DNA from: Actinomycetospora callitridis
GTDB taxonomy: Bacteria > Actinomycetota > Actinomycetes > Mycobacteriales > Pseudonocardiaceae
Reading direction: 5' to 3'
Length of the DNA: 64,000 bases
Assembly: GCF_028737265.1 (NCBI RefSeq)
Contig: NZ_JAQZAK010000002.1
Location: 496,001 to 560,000, forward strand
Shown piece after piece: positions 34,620 to 43,756 of this stretch. Position 1 is the first letter of the stretch. Every line of letters starts with the position of its first letter. A program made the position numbers and the translations under genes. The notes under the pieces are model-generated. The model saw only the letters and a list, made by a program, of their open reading frames with translations. It was not told where the DNA came from and did no database searches.

Positions 34620-35157
34620 CGCCGGGAACGCTAGGGAATCGGCCGGGCACACACCGCGAACCTGAGAGAGCCTGAGGAGAGCGCCGCCCACGCGCCGTCG
34701 ACGCGCGACGACCGGCCGAGTCGCTCACCCGTTCGGAGCACGGCGAGCGGTGGTGCCGACCGCGCTCCCCTCATCTCCGACAGAACGGACGGACCGCCGG
34801 CGACGACCCGCCCGGGACGCGCGCCGAACGGGTCGTGGCGCGGGTCCGTGTGATGTCGCTGCGAGGCCGGCGCCGTCCGTCGGACCGGTCGTCGACGCCG
34901 GGCCGACACCACCCCGTGACCGGACCGAGATCGGCGCGGGTGGCGGCCCCGGGGGTCGACCGACCGAGTTTGAGGGCGTGTGCAGGCAGGATGGAGCAGC
35001 CATCCGCCGCGAGGGGCACGCCGTTCGGCCCAAGGACACGCTCGGAAGCACCTTGAGGCCTCGGTCGGGTGACAATCTGTTCGCACATGAGCACGATCCG
35101 CACGGCCGCGCGGTGGGCGCGAGACGCCCGCCCGGACCGACCCGGGAGACGCCCTCG
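34620..35157. other. 538-bp interval without a convincing gene
   Basis: Divergent upstream regions of the membrane protein (minus) and the lyase-like gene (plus). Short open frames occur on both strands but show no steady codon bias or family features. The last 150 bases before the ATG at 35158 contain several GC-rich inverted sequences and could be a structured 5' leader, which I could not match to a known riboswitch. Confidence 0.6.
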
Positions 35158-36693
35158 ATGACCGACGTGGTGACCCACGCCGACCCCTCGTCCGGCGACG
35201 GCCGACGCGGACCACGCAGCCGCCGCGCCCACCGTGGCCTCCGCGTTCCCGGTAGCGCCCCCGGCAGTGTGCCCGGCACCGACCGCACGGAGGACGACGG
35301 CCGCCCGCGTCACCGGCGCGCCCCCGGCACTGCGCCGTTCGTGGCGCCGACGACCGGCGGCACCCGTCACCGCGCGGCGCACCGTGACGCCGCCGACGCT
35401 CCCGGCCCCGCCGGCGACGACGACCCCACGACCCCGATCGCGCTCGCCACGACCGCCCACGCACCCACGGCGCAGGTCGACCCTGCCGAGGCCGCGACCA
35501 CCCACGTCGTCGCGACCGCGGCCCCCGCGTCGACCGCGGCGACGGCGGTGACCGCGCTGACCTCGCCCACGTCGACCGGCAGGCACGCCGCGCTCGACGC
35601 CCCGGCCGCGCCCGACACCGTCACCGTGCTCGGGCCGCCGAGCGGGCGCCACGCCGCCCCGACCTCCCGGGTCGCCACCGCCGCGCCGACCACGACCGCG
35701 TCGCCGACCACGGCCCCCGGGAGCGCGGCGGGCGGGACCGTTGAGACGTCCGCGCGCCGTCGGGGCCTCCCCCTGCGCGCCACGATCGGTCTGATCGGCG
35801 GCGGCGGGGTGGCCGCGCTCTTCGCGCTGACCACGCCCGGCTCGCCGGTGTCGACGTCCGCCCCGCTCGAGGCGGCCCCGTCGTCGGCGGCGCCCGCGGG
35901 CCTGTTCTCCCCGGTCGTGCCGAGCAGCCCGGACGCCTCGTCGTCGTCGGCCCTGCCCGTGGTGCCGGTGACGCCGCCCGCGGTGTCCACCACCCCGGCC
36001 AGCGAGGGGCCGCAGCCCGTGATCGGCGCCCTGTTCGACGCTGCGTCCGGGGCGTTCTCCGACCTGTTCGACAACAGCGCCAACGACGGGCTGGTCGAGA
36101 ACGGACCCCGCCCACGGATCGTCGCGAACCCGGACGACCCGGACCGTCAGGCCTGGCAGTTCTCCCTCGGCCCCGGCGGCAAGCGCAGCGAGGTGCTGCC
36201 GCAGGGCCCGGGCACCGAGCCGGTCGATGGCGACCAGCAGTTCGTCCGCTACACCGCGCAGCTCTCCGACGACTTCCCCACGGACACGGGCAACTGGCAG
36301 GTGATCCTGCAGTGGCACCACACGTCGCCCAACGGGTCGCCGCCGCTCGCGCTCCAGGTCACCCGCGGACAGCTCTACATGGTCAGCGAGGGCGACGACA
36401 TGCAGGCGATCGGGCCGGTGTCGCCGGGCCAGCGGATCGACCTGACGATGAAGATCACGTTCGCGCAGGACCCGAGCGAGGGCTCGGTGACGGTGTGGCG
36501 GGACGGCCGTCCCACCGGCGTCACGAACTGGAGCCCGCGTGACGGGACGATGAGCACGCACGCGGCCTACCTGAAGATGGGCATGTACCGCGCGCAGGCC
36601 ATCCGCGAGGGCGGCTCGATCATCGTCACCGACCTCAAGATCGGTCGGACCGCCGCGGGGATCGGCGGCATCGGGCCGCGCGCCCGGGACTAG
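35158..36693 (+). CDS. Membrane-anchored polysaccharide-lyase-like protein
   Basis: A 511-residue protein. Residues 1-200 are low-complexity Ala/Thr/Pro/Asp, probably disordered and cytoplasmic; a membrane helix follows (about 205-225, LPLRATIGLIGGGGVAALFAL). The outer C-terminal part (about 300-500) resembles the heparin-lyase/glucuronan-lyase jelly-roll fold: RQAWQFSLGPGGKRSEVLPQ, GNWQVILQWHHTSPNGSPPLALQ, GQRIDLTMKITFAQDPSEG and YLKMGMYRAQ. Such lyases cleave uronic-acid polymers, fitting the UDP-glucose dehydrogenase gene nearby. Start chosen for GGGAG about ten bases upstream. Confidence 0.76.
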   Translation: MTDVVTHADPSSGDGRRGPRSRRAHRGLRVPGSAPGSVPGTDRTEDDGRPRHRRAPGTAPFVAPTTGGTRHRAAHRDAADAPGPAGDDDPTTPIALATTAHAPTAQVDPAEAATTHVVATAAPASTAATAVTALTSPTSTGRHAALDAPAAPDTVTVLGPPSGRHAAPTSRVATAAPTTTASPTTAPGSAAGGTVETSARRRGLPLRATIGLIGGGGVAALFALTTPGSPVSTSAPLEAAPSSAAPAGLFSPVVPSSPDASSSSALPVVPVTPPAVSTTPASEGPQPVIGALFDAASGAFSDLFDNSANDGLVENGPRPRIVANPDDPDRQAWQFSLGPGGKRSEVLPQGPGTEPVDGDQQFVRYTAQLSDDFPTDTGNWQVILQWHHTSPNGSPPLALQVTRGQLYMVSEGDDMQAIGPVSPGQRIDLTMKITFAQDPSEGSVTVWRDGRPTGVTNWSPRDGTMSTHAAYLKMGMYRAQAIREGGSIIVTDLKIGRTAAGIGGIGPRARD

Positions 36694-36733
36694 CTCGGGC
36701 CCGGCCTCACGCGCGACCGGCACCCCGGGCCCC

Positions 36734-36739
36734 TAACCT
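36734..36739 (+). promoter_or_regulatory. -10 box (TAACCT) for a leaderless gene
   Basis: TAACCT fits TANNNT and ends six bases before the ATG at 36746, placing the transcription start at the start codon. Confidence 0.5.
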
Positions 36740-36745
36740 GGCTCG

Positions 36746-37813
36746 ATGCCCAGCCGCGTCCCCGACCTGGTGCGGGGACGCCCCGAGCCGGCGCCGGGCG
36801 CGCCGCGGCGCGGGTGGCGCCGGGCGGTGGCGGCGGCGGCTCTCGCGGTCGTCCCGGTGCTGCTCGCCGCCCTGGTGCTCCTGCCCGACCTGGTCGGTCT
36901 GGACCACCACCTGCCGTTCGCCGTGTTCGCGGCCCTGCGGCCCCTGCTCACGGTGCTCGCGGCGGCGGGCGTGGTGCTCGCGCTGGTGGTGCGCCTCCGT
37001 CGGCCCCGTCGGCGGCCCCGGGGGCGGGTCGGTGCCGTCGGACTCGCCGGCGTGGCGGTGGTCGTCGCCCTGGCCGCGGCGTTCGTCGTCCCCCGCGCGA
37101 TCGCCGACGAGCCGCCCCCACCCGGCGGCACCCCGCTGACCGTGCTGTCGTTCAACGCCTTCGAGGGCCAGGCCGACGTCGACGCCCTCGCCGAGGTGAT
37201 CCGCCGCGAGCGACCCGACCTCGTCGTGCTGCCCGAGGCCGGCGAGCGCTTCCGCGCGCGGATCGCGGCCCTGGTGCCCGGCTACCGGTCGTGGACCAAC
37301 GTGCCGGCGCGTGCCGCCGACGTCCGGGGCATCGTCGTCCTCGCGTCACCGCGCGCCGGCGACGTCACCGCCCGGACGATCTCCGACGCCCCCGGCACCC
37401 CGACGGACACCCGCTATCCGTGGGCCGAGGTCACCGGCGGGATCCTCGGCCCGGTGCACCTCGGCGCGGTGCACGTCGTCTCGATCGTGCCGGGGTGGAT
37501 CGGCTACTGGCCCGGCGAGCTCGAGCTGCTGCAGCGGTGGTGCTCCCGGCCGGGTGGCGGGTCGCTCGTCGTCGGCGACCTCAACGCCACGCCGGACCAC
37601 TCCGCGTTCCGCTCGGGCACCCGGGGGTGCGCCGACGCCGCCACCGAGCGCGGCGAGAGCCTGACCTCGACCTGGAACGCGGGATGGCCCCGAGTCGTCG
37701 GCGCGCAGATCGACCACGTGCTGACCAGCGGCGGCCCGCGGGCCCGCGACGTGACGGTGCTCGACGTGCCGGGCTCGGACCACCGCGCCCTGCTCGTGCA
37801 CCTGCGGCTCTGA
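36746..37813 (+). CDS. Membrane-anchored endonuclease/exonuclease/phosphatase-family protein
   Basis: A 355-residue protein with three N-terminal membrane helices (about residues 24-46, 50-75 and 95-118) and a C-terminal EEP domain. The catalytic pattern is complete: Asn and Glu in TVLSFNAFEGQADVDAL and LVVLPEAGERF, the nucleotide/phosphate site VVGDLNATPDHSAFR, then QIDHVLTSG and the final GSDHRALLVHLRL with the Asp-His pair. The membrane location suggests it acts on lipid or envelope phosphodiesters outside the cell. Leaderless start supported by a -10 box. Confidence 0.87.
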   Translation: MPSRVPDLVRGRPEPAPGAPRRGWRRAVAAAALAVVPVLLAALVLLPDLVGLDHHLPFAVFAALRPLLTVLAAAGVVLALVVRLRRPRRRPRGRVGAVGLAGVAVVVALAAAFVVPRAIADEPPPPGGTPLTVLSFNAFEGQADVDALAEVIRRERPDLVVLPEAGERFRARIAALVPGYRSWTNVPARAADVRGIVVLASPRAGDVTARTISDAPGTPTDTRYPWAEVTGGILGPVHLGAVHVVSIVPGWIGYWPGELELLQRWCSRPGGGSLVVGDLNATPDHSAFRSGTRGCADAATERGESLTSTWNAGWPRVVGAQIDHVLTSGGPRARDVTVLDVPGSDHRALLVHLRL

Positions 37814-38009
37814 GAGGCCGGGCTCCAGGAGCAAAGGCACCTATCACCCGGGCCCGAGGGTCGGACCGGCGCTGAGGACGCTTCGAGAACCGAAGCATCG
37901 CCAGCACAGGCATCACCTGCCGCGACACCGACCGGCCGCGACAGGTCGTCACGCGCGCCGAGCACGCTTCGAGGCTCGTCAACCAGGCCCTGGGCTCAGG
38001 AGGCCCGGC

Positions 38010-38363
38010 TCAGGACGCGTGCCGCGCCGGCGCCGGCATCGCGTGGGCGTGCCGCGGGCGCACGGGCTCACCGCGCAGGTCGCGGTGACCGCCGACGAGC
38101 CCGCACCAGGAGCAGTCGGGCATCGGTACGACCACGCGCTGGGGCCCGGTGACGGGGCCGGGGTCGGGCTCGACGACCGCGAGCACGGCGGGCGAGCGCC
38201 GGCCGCGCACCGAGCGGACCACCCGACGCAGCGCGAAGCGCAGGATCACCACGAGCAGGAGCGCGGCGAGGGCGACCACCGCGAGCCACTTGGCGAGGAG
38301 CACGGCGCAGAACGCGATGAGCAGGCCGACGATCGCCGTCGTCACCCTCGCGTCGTCGTCCAC
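38010..38363 (-). CDS. Small membrane protein with a CxxC pair
   Basis: A 117-residue protein with two adjacent hydrophobic helices (about residues 7-45, VTTAIVGLLIAFCAVLLAKWLAVVALAALLLVVILRF), a basic stretch, and a C-terminal tail with the pair CSWCG. A CxxC in a His-rich tail (GHRDLRGEPVRPRHAHAM) could bind metal. Leaderless GTG start with TACCCT seven bases upstream on the minus strand. Confidence 0.7.
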   Translation of the reverse strand: MDDDARVTTAIVGLLIAFCAVLLAKWLAVVALAALLLVVILRFALRRVVRSVRGRRSPAVLAVVEPDPGPVTGPQRVVVPMPDCSWCGLVGGHRDLRGEPVRPRHAHAMPAPARHAS

Positions 38364-38370
38364 GCGGACG

Positions 38371-38376
38371 AGGGTA
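38371..38376 (-). promoter_or_regulatory. -10 box (TACCCT) of the gene at 38010
   Basis: Minus-strand TACCCT ends seven bases before the GTG at 38363, consistent with leaderless initiation. Confidence 0.4.
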
Positions 38377-38503
38377 CGTCCACCGAGGGATCGTCCGGTG
38401 TCACATCGTCCCCGCGTGTCCCTGAGTGATCACGAGTCACACGGGCGGGAGAGGTCGCTCACGGACCGGTGAGGGGCCCGGCAACGACCCCGGACACGAC
38501 GAA

Positions 38504-38548
38504 GCCCCGTGCGGCCACCGGGTCGGGGGTCCGGTGGCCGCACGGGGC
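38504..38548 (-). terminator. Hairpin terminator after DUF1990 gene
   Basis: A perfect 18-bp stem with a nine-base loop. It lies 32 bases beyond the minus-strand stop at 38580 and upstream of the small CxxC protein. Confidence 0.8.
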
Positions 38549-38579
38549 ACCCGGGATGTCGTGCCGGGTCCGCCGGTCG

Positions 38580-39374
38580 TTACACCGTCTCCGGAGAAAT
38601 CTGGGGGGAAGACTCGTCGGGCCAGGCGACGGTCCGGGTCCGCACCGTCACACCGCCCGGGGTGCGCCCACCGGCCAGGGCCGCGGCGCGCGCGCAGAAC
38701 TCGACCCACAGCAGGTACTGGATCTGCTTGGCCAGCCCGAGGCGGCTGTAGAGCACGTCGGCGACGGGGTCGCCCGCGCGGGCCCAGGTGGTGATCGCGA
38801 ACTCGAGGTCGCCGTCGACGAGGTCGCGGGCCGCGAACTCGATCTGGCCGGCCTCGAGGTGCCCGGTCAGCGTCCCGAGCAGGAACGACGTCGGATCGCG
38901 GCGCAGCACCCGCACCGGCCCGTCCCACGGCCCGGGCATGCGCACGACGAGCTCCTCGCCGACCGCCATCGCCCCGCTCGCCGCGACGTAGTCGAAGCGG
39001 GCGACGCCGGGCACCACCGCGCGGTTCATGTTCCGGGCGAGGGCGTCGACGAGCTCGACCGCGCCGCGCTGCGCGCCGTCGACGCGCACCCGGAACTCGC
39101 GGTGCAGCGCCGGCCCGTACCCCGCCTCGAGGGGCTGGTCGCGGTCGGTGGCGTCGGTCATGCGCGGCGGCAGGTCCCGGTGGTCGCCGATCTCCTCGAC
39201 GACGTGCACCGCGACGTCCGGGCGCACGCAGCGCCAGAGGACACCCGCGACGCCGCGCGGGAGGCGGGTCAGCATGAGGGCCTCGCGCAGCACCTGGCGC
39301 GGCCCGGGGATCCAGGCGGAGGTGCCGAGGGAGAGCTCAGGGGCCGGCACAGGCGTCGTGGGGGTGGCCGTCAT
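38580..39374 (-). CDS. DUF1990-related protein
   Basis: A 264-residue protein. Its central part resembles DUF1990: YGPALHREFRVRVDGAQRGAVELVDALARNMNRAVVPGVARFDYVAAS followed by GEELVVRMPGPWDGPVRVLRRDPTSFLLGTLTGHLEAGQIEFAA and GDLEFAITTWARAGDPVADVLYSRLGLAKQIQYLLWVEFCARAA. These show the DUF1990 pattern, a possible hydrophobic-ligand fold. Start at MTATPTT was preferred over an upstream in-frame ATG. Function unknown. Confidence 0.78.
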   Translation of the reverse strand: MTATPTTPVPAPELSLGTSAWIPGPRQVLREALMLTRLPRGVAGVLWRCVRPDVAVHVVEEIGDHRDLPPRMTDATDRDQPLEAGYGPALHREFRVRVDGAQRGAVELVDALARNMNRAVVPGVARFDYVAASGAMAVGEELVVRMPGPWDGPVRVLRRDPTSFLLGTLTGHLEAGQIEFAARDLVDGDLEFAITTWARAGDPVADVLYSRLGLAKQIQYLLWVEFCARAAALAGGRTPGGVTVRTRTVAWPDESSPQISPETV

Positions 39375-39456
39375 GGGCCCTGCGTACCCCGGAACAGCGC
39401 CGTCCTCCCCCGACGCCGCCGACGTCACGTCACCGGGGTCGGACGAGGTCGGGACG

Positions 39457-39930
39457 TCAGGACACCGTGCTGGCGACGCGCGCCGCGTCGCCCGCGCGGC
39501 GACGGGTCTCGCAGTGCTTCTTGAGGTCCCGGGCGAGGGTCTGCAGGTGCGCCTCGATCGTGCGCGCAGTGATCCACGCGACCGTGCCGCCGACCCAGCC
39601 GGCGCGCTGGTGGACCACGGTGACGCGCGTGCGGGCGCCGTCGCCGTCGGGGGCGGCGAGGGCGAAGCGCACGCTCGCCCGCGCGCCGAGGCCGTCGTCG
39701 CTCAGCGTGATACGGCGCCGGCGGGGGTGGAACTCGGACACGCGCCAGACGCGCTCGGGCAGGCGCGGGGCGCGCAGGCGCACCACGCCGTGGAGCGTCA
39801 GGGCGCCGCCACCGACGAGGGTCGCGTCACGGACCGCGGAGGTCCACCGCGGCCAGCGCGTCACGTCGGTGAGCACGGCCCAGACGTGGTCCGGGCAGGT
39901 GTCGATGTCGACCGCGATCTCGCAGCGCAT
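39457..39930 (-). CDS. SRPBCC (START-like) polyketide-cyclase/Ig-like-fold protein
   Basis: A 157-residue protein of the SRPBCC superfamily: CEIAVDIDTCPDHVWAVLTDVTRWPRWTSAVRDATL is the typical opening, with a helix-grip fold continuing through ARASVRFALAAPDGDGARTRVTVVHQRAGWVGGTVAWITARTI. Such proteins bind hydrophobic ligands. A GAGAGGCGAG ribosome binding site precedes the ATG. No catalytic residue can be identified. Confidence 0.85.
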   Translation of the reverse strand: MRCEIAVDIDTCPDHVWAVLTDVTRWPRWTSAVRDATLVGGGALTLHGVVRLRAPRLPERVWRVSEFHPRRRRITLSDDGLGARASVRFALAAPDGDGARTRVTVVHQRAGWVGGTVAWITARTIEAHLQTLARDLKKHCETRRRAGDAARVASTVS

Positions 39931-40051
39931 GGCTCGCCTCTCCGATGAGACTCGGCACGCGGCCCGCGGCCGCCCCAACGTCCACCCACGGTAGGCGGGG
40001 CCCGGTGCCCGGGCCACCCCCGGCCCCCGGGCGTCCGGGTCGGGCGCCGGG

Positions 40052-41398
40052 TCAGGCGTCCCGGCGGCCGATCCCGATGCCGGTCAGGCCGGCGCGGCGC
40101 AGGGTGGCGGGGTCGACCAGGTTGCGGGTGTCGACGACCACGGGCTGCTTCATCACCCCGGCCATCGCGGTCCAGTCCAGCGTCCGGAACACCGGCCACT
40201 CGGTGAGCACCACCACCGCCTCGGCGCCCTGCGCGGCCTCGAGCGGATCGGCCACCAGCGGCACGCCCTCCACCTCGTCGCGCACGACCTTGTCCGGGTT
40301 CCCCGGGTCGGCCACGAGCGCCGGGTCGTAGCCCACCAGGTCCGCCCCGGCCTGGCGCAGCAGCGCCGCGATCGCCAGCGCCGGCGAGTCCCGCAGGTCG
40401 TCGGTGCCCGCCTTGAACGTCAGCCCCAGCAGGCCCAGCCGTACCCGCGTCAGCGACCCCGTGCGCTTCCCGGTCACCGCCGCGCGCACCTTGTCCACCA
40501 CCCGCTGCCGCTGCCGGGTGTTCGTGTCGATCGTCGCGCGCAGGAGCCGGAACTCGAAGTCCGCCGCGTCCGCGACCTGCAGCAACGCGTGCGTGTCCTT
40601 CGGCAGGCACGACCCGCCCCACCCCGGGCCCGGCGACAGGAACGCCTGCCCGATCCGGCGGTCGTAGCCGATGCCCTCGGTGACGTCGCCGATGTCGGCC
40701 CCGACCCGCTCGCACAGCTCGGCCATCGCGTTCACGTAGGACAGCTTCATCGCCAGGAAGCAGTTCGCCGCGTACTTCATCAGCTCCGCCGACGCCGCGT
40801 CCGTGAGCACCGTCGGCGCCCCCAGCCGCGCGTAGAGCGCCGCGACCCGCTCCGCGGCCTCCGCCGCATCGCACCCGACCACGATCCGGTCCGGGTTCAG
40901 GAAGTCGTGCACCGCCGAGCCCTCACGCAGGAACTCCGGGTTCGACACCACCGACACGTCCGGGCGGTCGAGCAGCTCCGCGGTCCGCGCCGCCGTCCCC
41001 ACCGGCACCGTCGACTTGTTCACCACCACCGTGCCCGGCGCCAGCAGCTCGCGGGTCTCCTCGACCACCGCCTCCACCGCGCGCAGGTCCGCGACCCCGC
41101 CCACACCCATCGGCGTCGGCAGGCACAGGAACACCACCTCGGCGTCCAGCCCGTCGGTGTGGGCCGCCACCGCCGACGACGCGCCCACCACGAACGACAA
41201 CCGGCCCGCCGACACCTGCTCGGTCACCAGCTCCGACAGGCCCGGCTCCACGATGTCCACCACACCGCGGCGCAACCGCTCCACCTTCGCGGTGTCGATG
41301 TCCGCGCACACCACCTGGTGCCCCAGCGACGCCAGACACGCCCCCGTCGTCAGACCGACATAGCCCGTCCCCACCACCGCCACCCGACGCGTGAACAC
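40052..41398 (-). CDS. ugd: UDP-glucose 6-dehydrogenase
   Basis: A 448-residue enzyme of normal length. NAD site VAVVGTGYVGLTTGACLASLGH at residues 6-27; central helix region SAELMKYAANCFLAMKLSYVNAMAELCE; catalytic Cys264 in GPGWGGSCLPKDTHALL; C-terminal domain with VRLGLLGLTFKAGTDDLRDSPAL and AVVVLTEWPVFRTLDW. It oxidises UDP-glucose twice to UDP-glucuronate, the donor for acidic polysaccharides, which fits the lyase and glycosyltransferase genes in this window. Transcribed alone; G-rich Shine-Dalgarno sequence before the GTG start. Confidence 0.95.
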   Translation of the reverse strand: MFTRRVAVVGTGYVGLTTGACLASLGHQVVCADIDTAKVERLRRGVVDIVEPGLSELVTEQVSAGRLSFVVGASSAVAAHTDGLDAEVVFLCLPTPMGVGGVADLRAVEAVVEETRELLAPGTVVVNKSTVPVGTAARTAELLDRPDVSVVSNPEFLREGSAVHDFLNPDRIVVGCDAAEAAERVAALYARLGAPTVLTDAASAELMKYAANCFLAMKLSYVNAMAELCERVGADIGDVTEGIGYDRRIGQAFLSPGPGWGGSCLPKDTHALLQVADAADFEFRLLRATIDTNTRQRQRVVDKVRAAVTGKRTGSLTRVRLGLLGLTFKAGTDDLRDSPALAIAALLRQAGADLVGYDPALVADPGNPDKVVRDEVEGVPLVADPLEAAQGAEAVVVLTEWPVFRTLDWTAMAGVMKQPVVVDTRNLVDPATLRRAGLTGIGIGRRDA

Positions 41399-41508
41399 GG
41401 CTTCCCCCTAGGTCTCCGCCGACGAATCCGCACCACACGCTGCCAGATCACGCTCCGGGCACGCGGTCGTGGTCCCCCGCCGGGCATCCCGGGTGCCAAG
41501 GTGACGGC

Positions 41509-42318
41509 ATGTCGCCGGAGTCGGTCGACCTCCGCGGGTCGGAGACGACCATGCTGATCACTCTCTACCTGCGCGAGCGGGACGCCCGCTCGGCCCACCC
41601 GGTGCTGGGCGACCGGTTCGCCGGCGAGGTCCTCGCCCGGGTGCAGCACGACCCCGGTGCCCTGCGCTGGTTCAGCTCCGACACCGCGACGATCTGCGCC
41701 CGCGCGCGGCGCCTCGACGAGTGGACGGTCGCGTTCCTCGGCGAGCACCCCGACGGCCAGGTGCTGCACCTCGGGTGCGGGCTCGACAGCCGCCCGCTGC
41801 GCGTCGCGCGCCCGCCCGGCTCGCGCTGGATCGACGTCGACGTGCCACGCGTCGCCGACCTGCGCCGCCGGGTCTACGACCTGCCCGACGACATCGAGAC
41901 GGTGAGCGCGTCGGTGACCGACCCGGGCTGGTGGGAGCGGCTGGACGCCGACCGCCCGACGCTCGCGCTGGCCGAGGGCCTGTTCATGTACCTCGCCCCG
42001 CCGGACGTGCACGCCGTGCTCGACCGGCTGCTCACCCGCTGCGCGTCCGGGCAGGTCGCGTTCGACGCCGTCGCCGGCTGGACGCTGCCCGTCTCGAACG
42101 CCGCGTTCCGGCTGATGGGCGTCGACACCCGCTTCGCCTGGGGCTTCGACGGCGCCGAGCTGACGGCCCGCCACCCGCGGCTGCGCGAGCGCGACGACGT
42201 CACCGTCTCCGAGCTCGCGTCCACGGACACCGTCGGCCTGCGCCACCGGCTCTACCGCGGGTTCGACGCCGTCCCGGTCCTGCGCGAGGCGATGCGGCTG
42301 CACCGCTACACGTTCTGA
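41509..42318 (+). CDS. SAM-dependent methyltransferase (leucine-carboxyl-methyltransferase-like)
   Basis: A 269-residue class I methyltransferase of the PPM1/TcmP type. Key parts: TMLITLYLRERDARSAHPVLGDRFAGEVL, RARRLDEW, the SAM-binding GQVLHLGCGLDSRPLRV (about residue 81-97), RWIDVDVPRVADLRRRVYDL and TLALAEGLFMYLAPPDVHAVLDRLL. These enzymes O-methylate small molecules or carboxyl groups. Substrate unknown. The stop overlaps the convergent PepSY gene by 13 bases. Confidence 0.88.
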   Translation: MSPESVDLRGSETTMLITLYLRERDARSAHPVLGDRFAGEVLARVQHDPGALRWFSSDTATICARARRLDEWTVAFLGEHPDGQVLHLGCGLDSRPLRVARPPGSRWIDVDVPRVADLRRRVYDLPDDIETVSASVTDPGWWERLDADRPTLALAEGLFMYLAPPDVHAVLDRLLTRCASGQVAFDAVAGWTLPVSNAAFRLMGVDTRFAWGFDGAELTARHPRLRERDDVTVSELASTDTVGLRHRLYRGFDAVPVLREAMRLHRYTF

Positions 42319-43727
42319 GGCTCGCCCGTCCGACGTCGGTCCAGGAGTGTCTCCAGCAGGAGGAACACCAGCAGGCTCGCGCCGAGCAGCGGGACGGCGA
42401 CGCCGACCGCGATCGTCACGACGACCACCCCGACGAGCAGGCCCCGTGGCAGCGACCGCAGGACGCCGTCGGCGGGCACGTGACCGGGCCGCCGGCCGGG
42501 CCCGCGACGCCACCACAGGACGTAGCCCCAGACGATCATGCAGGCGAGGCCGGTGGCGAGGGCCGCGAGGGCGACCTGGTTCGCGACCCCGAACAGCAGG
42601 CCCATGTGCGCGTCGATGCCCCAGCGCGCGAGCTTCGCCGCGAGCGGCCAGTCGTCGCCGCGCACGACGTCGGTGACCTGCCCGGTGTCGGGGTCGACGG
42701 CGATCGCGTCGAGGCGCTGGGGCCAGGTGCGGTCGATCTGGCTGACGGTCGTGGCCGCGCCCTCGCCGCCCGGCGTGATGTCGAGCGGCCCGTCGAGCCC
42801 GGCGTCCGCGGCGGCACGGGCGGCGACGTCGAAGGACGCGGGCGTCGCCGCGGTCGGCGCCGTGGCCATGCCGCCGTGGCCCGCGTGCTCGCCCGCCTCC
42901 GGCGCCGCGGCGACGGTGCCGGGCAGCGCGGTCTGGGGCTCCGGGGTCTCCCAGGAGAGCTGGGCGCGCAGCGCGCTGATGTTCTCGCCGGCGTAGGTCG
43001 ACCACGTCAGCCCGGTGGCGGACAGGAACAGCAGCCCGGCCGCCGCCCAGAGCCCGACGACGGCGTGCCACGACAGCAGCCGGGCGCGGCGCCCGCCCGT
43101 GGTGCGGGGCACGAGCAGCGCGCTCGCACGCTCCTTGCGCCGGCGCCGGACCAGTCCGATCCACAGCGTCAGCCCGGCCAGCACGAGCACCCACAGCCAG
43201 GAGGCCGCGAGCTCGGTGTAGAGCCGGCCGGCGTCGCCGAGGTGCAGGTTCCGGTGCAGCTGGTCCACCCAGGCGCGCAGCGGCATCGCCTGCCCGGAGC
43301 CGTAGGTCTCGAGCACGCCGCGCAGGTCGCCGGTGTGCGGGTCGACGAACGCGGTGCGGTAGAAGGACTCGGGGAGGCTCGGGTCGTTCGCCATCACCTG
43401 GGTGGTGTCGGTGGGGGTCGCGCCGGGGCGCACGGCACGCAGCTCGGTGCCGGGCAGGGCGTCCATGCCGACCCGGACCTGGTCGGCGAGCGGGACCTGC
43501 GCGTCCGACGGCGGCACGGTCAGCTCGTCGCGGTAGACGACGGGCTCGAGGGCGGGCATCAGCGTGTACACCAGCCCCGTCAGGGCGGCGACCAGCAGGA
43601 ACGGCCCGACGAGCACGCCCGCCCAGAAGTGGATGCGCAGCACCAGGGGCCGCAGCAGCGACCAGGTGCCCGCACGGGTCGGGGCGGCGGCCGGGCTCGG
43701 GGGCGCCGGCTGCTCGTCGACGGTCAC
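42306..43727 (-). CDS. PepSY-associated-TM protein (iron-regulated membrane protein)
   Basis: A 473-residue membrane protein with the PepSY-TM layout: one N-terminal helix (about residue 33-55, HFWAGVLVGPFLLVAALTGLVYTL), an outer loop with PepSY-like sequence and HTGDLRGVLETYGSGQ, LRAWVDQLHRNLHLGDAGRLYTELAASW, a second helix pair, another outside loop containing a His/Gly stretch (EHAGHGG), and two C-terminal helices with WGIDAHMGLLFGVANQVALAAL. Conserved histidines (HR-LHLGD, DAHMG) are typical of heme-containing reductases. Downstream of, and likely co-expressed with, the DUF5134 and Cys-cluster genes on the same strand. Confidence 0.85.
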   Translation of the reverse strand: MTVDEQPAPPSPAAAPTRAGTWSLLRPLVLRIHFWAGVLVGPFLLVAALTGLVYTLMPALEPVVYRDELTVPPSDAQVPLADQVRVGMDALPGTELRAVRPGATPTDTTQVMANDPSLPESFYRTAFVDPHTGDLRGVLETYGSGQAMPLRAWVDQLHRNLHLGDAGRLYTELAASWLWVLVLAGLTLWIGLVRRRRKERASALLVPRTTGGRRARLLSWHAVVGLWAAAGLLFLSATGLTWSTYAGENISALRAQLSWETPEPQTALPGTVAAAPEAGEHAGHGGMATAPTAATPASFDVAARAAADAGLDGPLDITPGGEGAATTVSQIDRTWPQRLDAIAVDPDTGQVTDVVRGDDWPLAAKLARWGIDAHMGLLFGVANQVALAALATGLACMIVWGYVLWWRRGPGRRPGHVPADGVLRSLPRGLLVGVVVVTIAVGVAVPLLGASLLVFLLLETLLDRRRTGEPQNV

Positions 43728-43756
43728 GGGGAGCCTCTCGGGGTGTCGTCGGGGCG

